A DNA stretch of 64,000 bases. Origin: Rhodopseudomonas sp. P2A-2r. GTDB taxonomy: Bacteria; Pseudomonadota; Alphaproteobacteria; Rhizobiales; Xanthobacteraceae. Below are positions 63,824 through 64,000 of the stretch, piece by piece. The DNA lies in NCBI RefSeq assembly GCF_026015985.1, contig NZ_CP110389.1:186001-250000 (forward strand), read 5' to 3'. Every line of letters begins with the position of its first letter. Within the stretch, counting starts at the first letter, position 1. The notes below the pieces were generated by a model. The model did no database searches, was not told where the DNA came from, and saw only the letters and a program-made list of their open reading frames with translations. Position numbers and translations under genes: made by a program.

Positions 63824-64000
63824 CTAAGACCGAACCGCCTCCGCGATTTCCTCGACAATGGCTTCCGCCGCCGCTTTGGGATCGGACGCCTGCATCACCG
63901 GTCGCGCCACCACCACATGGTCGGCTCCCGCACGGATGGCGTCCCCGGGGGTCATGACCCGCTTCTGGTCGCCGAGCGCGCTGCCTGCCGGGCGCACGCC
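63824..64000 (-). CDS. pyrF: Orotidine 5'-phosphate decarboxylase, C-terminal end only
   Basis: The last 58 codons of a reverse-strand gene that continues beyond 64000. The visible translation [36 protein letters not shown] contains the conserved GxRP and DQKRVMTP segments of the phosphate-binding region of PyrF, and ends EEIAEAVRS at a TAG (63826-63824). It catalyses UMP formation in pyrimidine synthesis. Confidence 0.93.
   Translation of the reverse strand, partial: GVRPAGSALGDQKRVMTPGDAIRAGADHVVVARPVMQASDPKAAAEAIVEEIAEAVRS

Overview
The window is a GC-rich stretch of an alphaproteobacterial chromosome, most likely from the Bradyrhizobiaceae (Bradyrhizobium, Rhodopseudomonas or Afipia relatives). 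This is inferred from core gene neighbourhoods (rpoN-hpf-ptsN beside lptCAB; pyrF, DUF1330, dapB, gpmA), a ROSE-like heat-shock leader, an FYDLN-acid family protein, DUF1150 and DUF2244 proteins, FixL-like PAS domains and a dense set of intergenic palindromic repeats. No genome comparison could be run.

Layout. 1-10.2 kb: the 5' part of aroA, an FYDLN-acid protein, tRNA-Ala, a GIY-YIG protein, the divergent ohrR/ohr peroxide-response pair with visible operators, a class III CoA transferase, a ugpBAEC-type ABC importer, and an Hsp20/DUF1150 heat-shock pair behind an RpoH-type promoter. 10.2-16.8 kb: a reverse-strand housekeeping block (rnd, lptC-lptA-lptB, rpoN, hpf, ptsN) linking LPS transport, sigma-54 and nitrogen PTS. 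16.8-18.7 kb: a strongly structured intergenic segment with a near-consensus promoter (candidate ncRNA), then an IS110-family element sitting inside a dispersed palindromic repeat. Its upstream region folds as a bridge RNA whose loops match its own target flanks and right end. 18.7-39.2 kb: an accessory catabolic region with an enolase-superfamily enzyme, two LysR regulators, a gamma-glutamyl amidotransferase, two TctC-type receptors, a tartrate/malate-type dehydrogenase, a ketoglutarate-semialdehyde-type dehydrogenase, an RraA-like protein, an IlvD-type dehydratase, a nitrate/taurine-type ABC importer, a GntR regulator and a polyamine-type ABC importer. Three of these genes carry single-base frameshifts. 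39.6-51.4 kb: tRNA-Leu, an NDUFA9-like protein, uppP, a GST, queG, and infC (AUU start) ... rpmI-rplT-pheS-pheT. Two lineage-specific secreted-protein paralogues, one broken, lie on the opposite strand between infC and rpmI. 51.4-64 kb: a TauE/SafE fragment, a flavin amine oxidase, a YiiX-like cysteine hydrolase, a hybrid histidine kinase with its response regulator, an EI24/CysZ-like membrane protein, an AlkX/YcaQ-like glycosylase, nth, DUF2244, an Ada-like methyltransferase, gpmA, dapB, DUF1330 and the 3' end of pyrF.

The catabolic enzymes and importers suggest uptake and oxidation of sugar acids and dicarboxylates through 2-keto-3-deoxy-acids to 2-oxoglutarate. The substrates are inferred from family only. 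The observations most worth following are the IS110 bridge RNA with readable guides, the unassigned structured transcript beside it, and the families of palindromic repeats, one of which splits the ugp operon between binding protein and permease.
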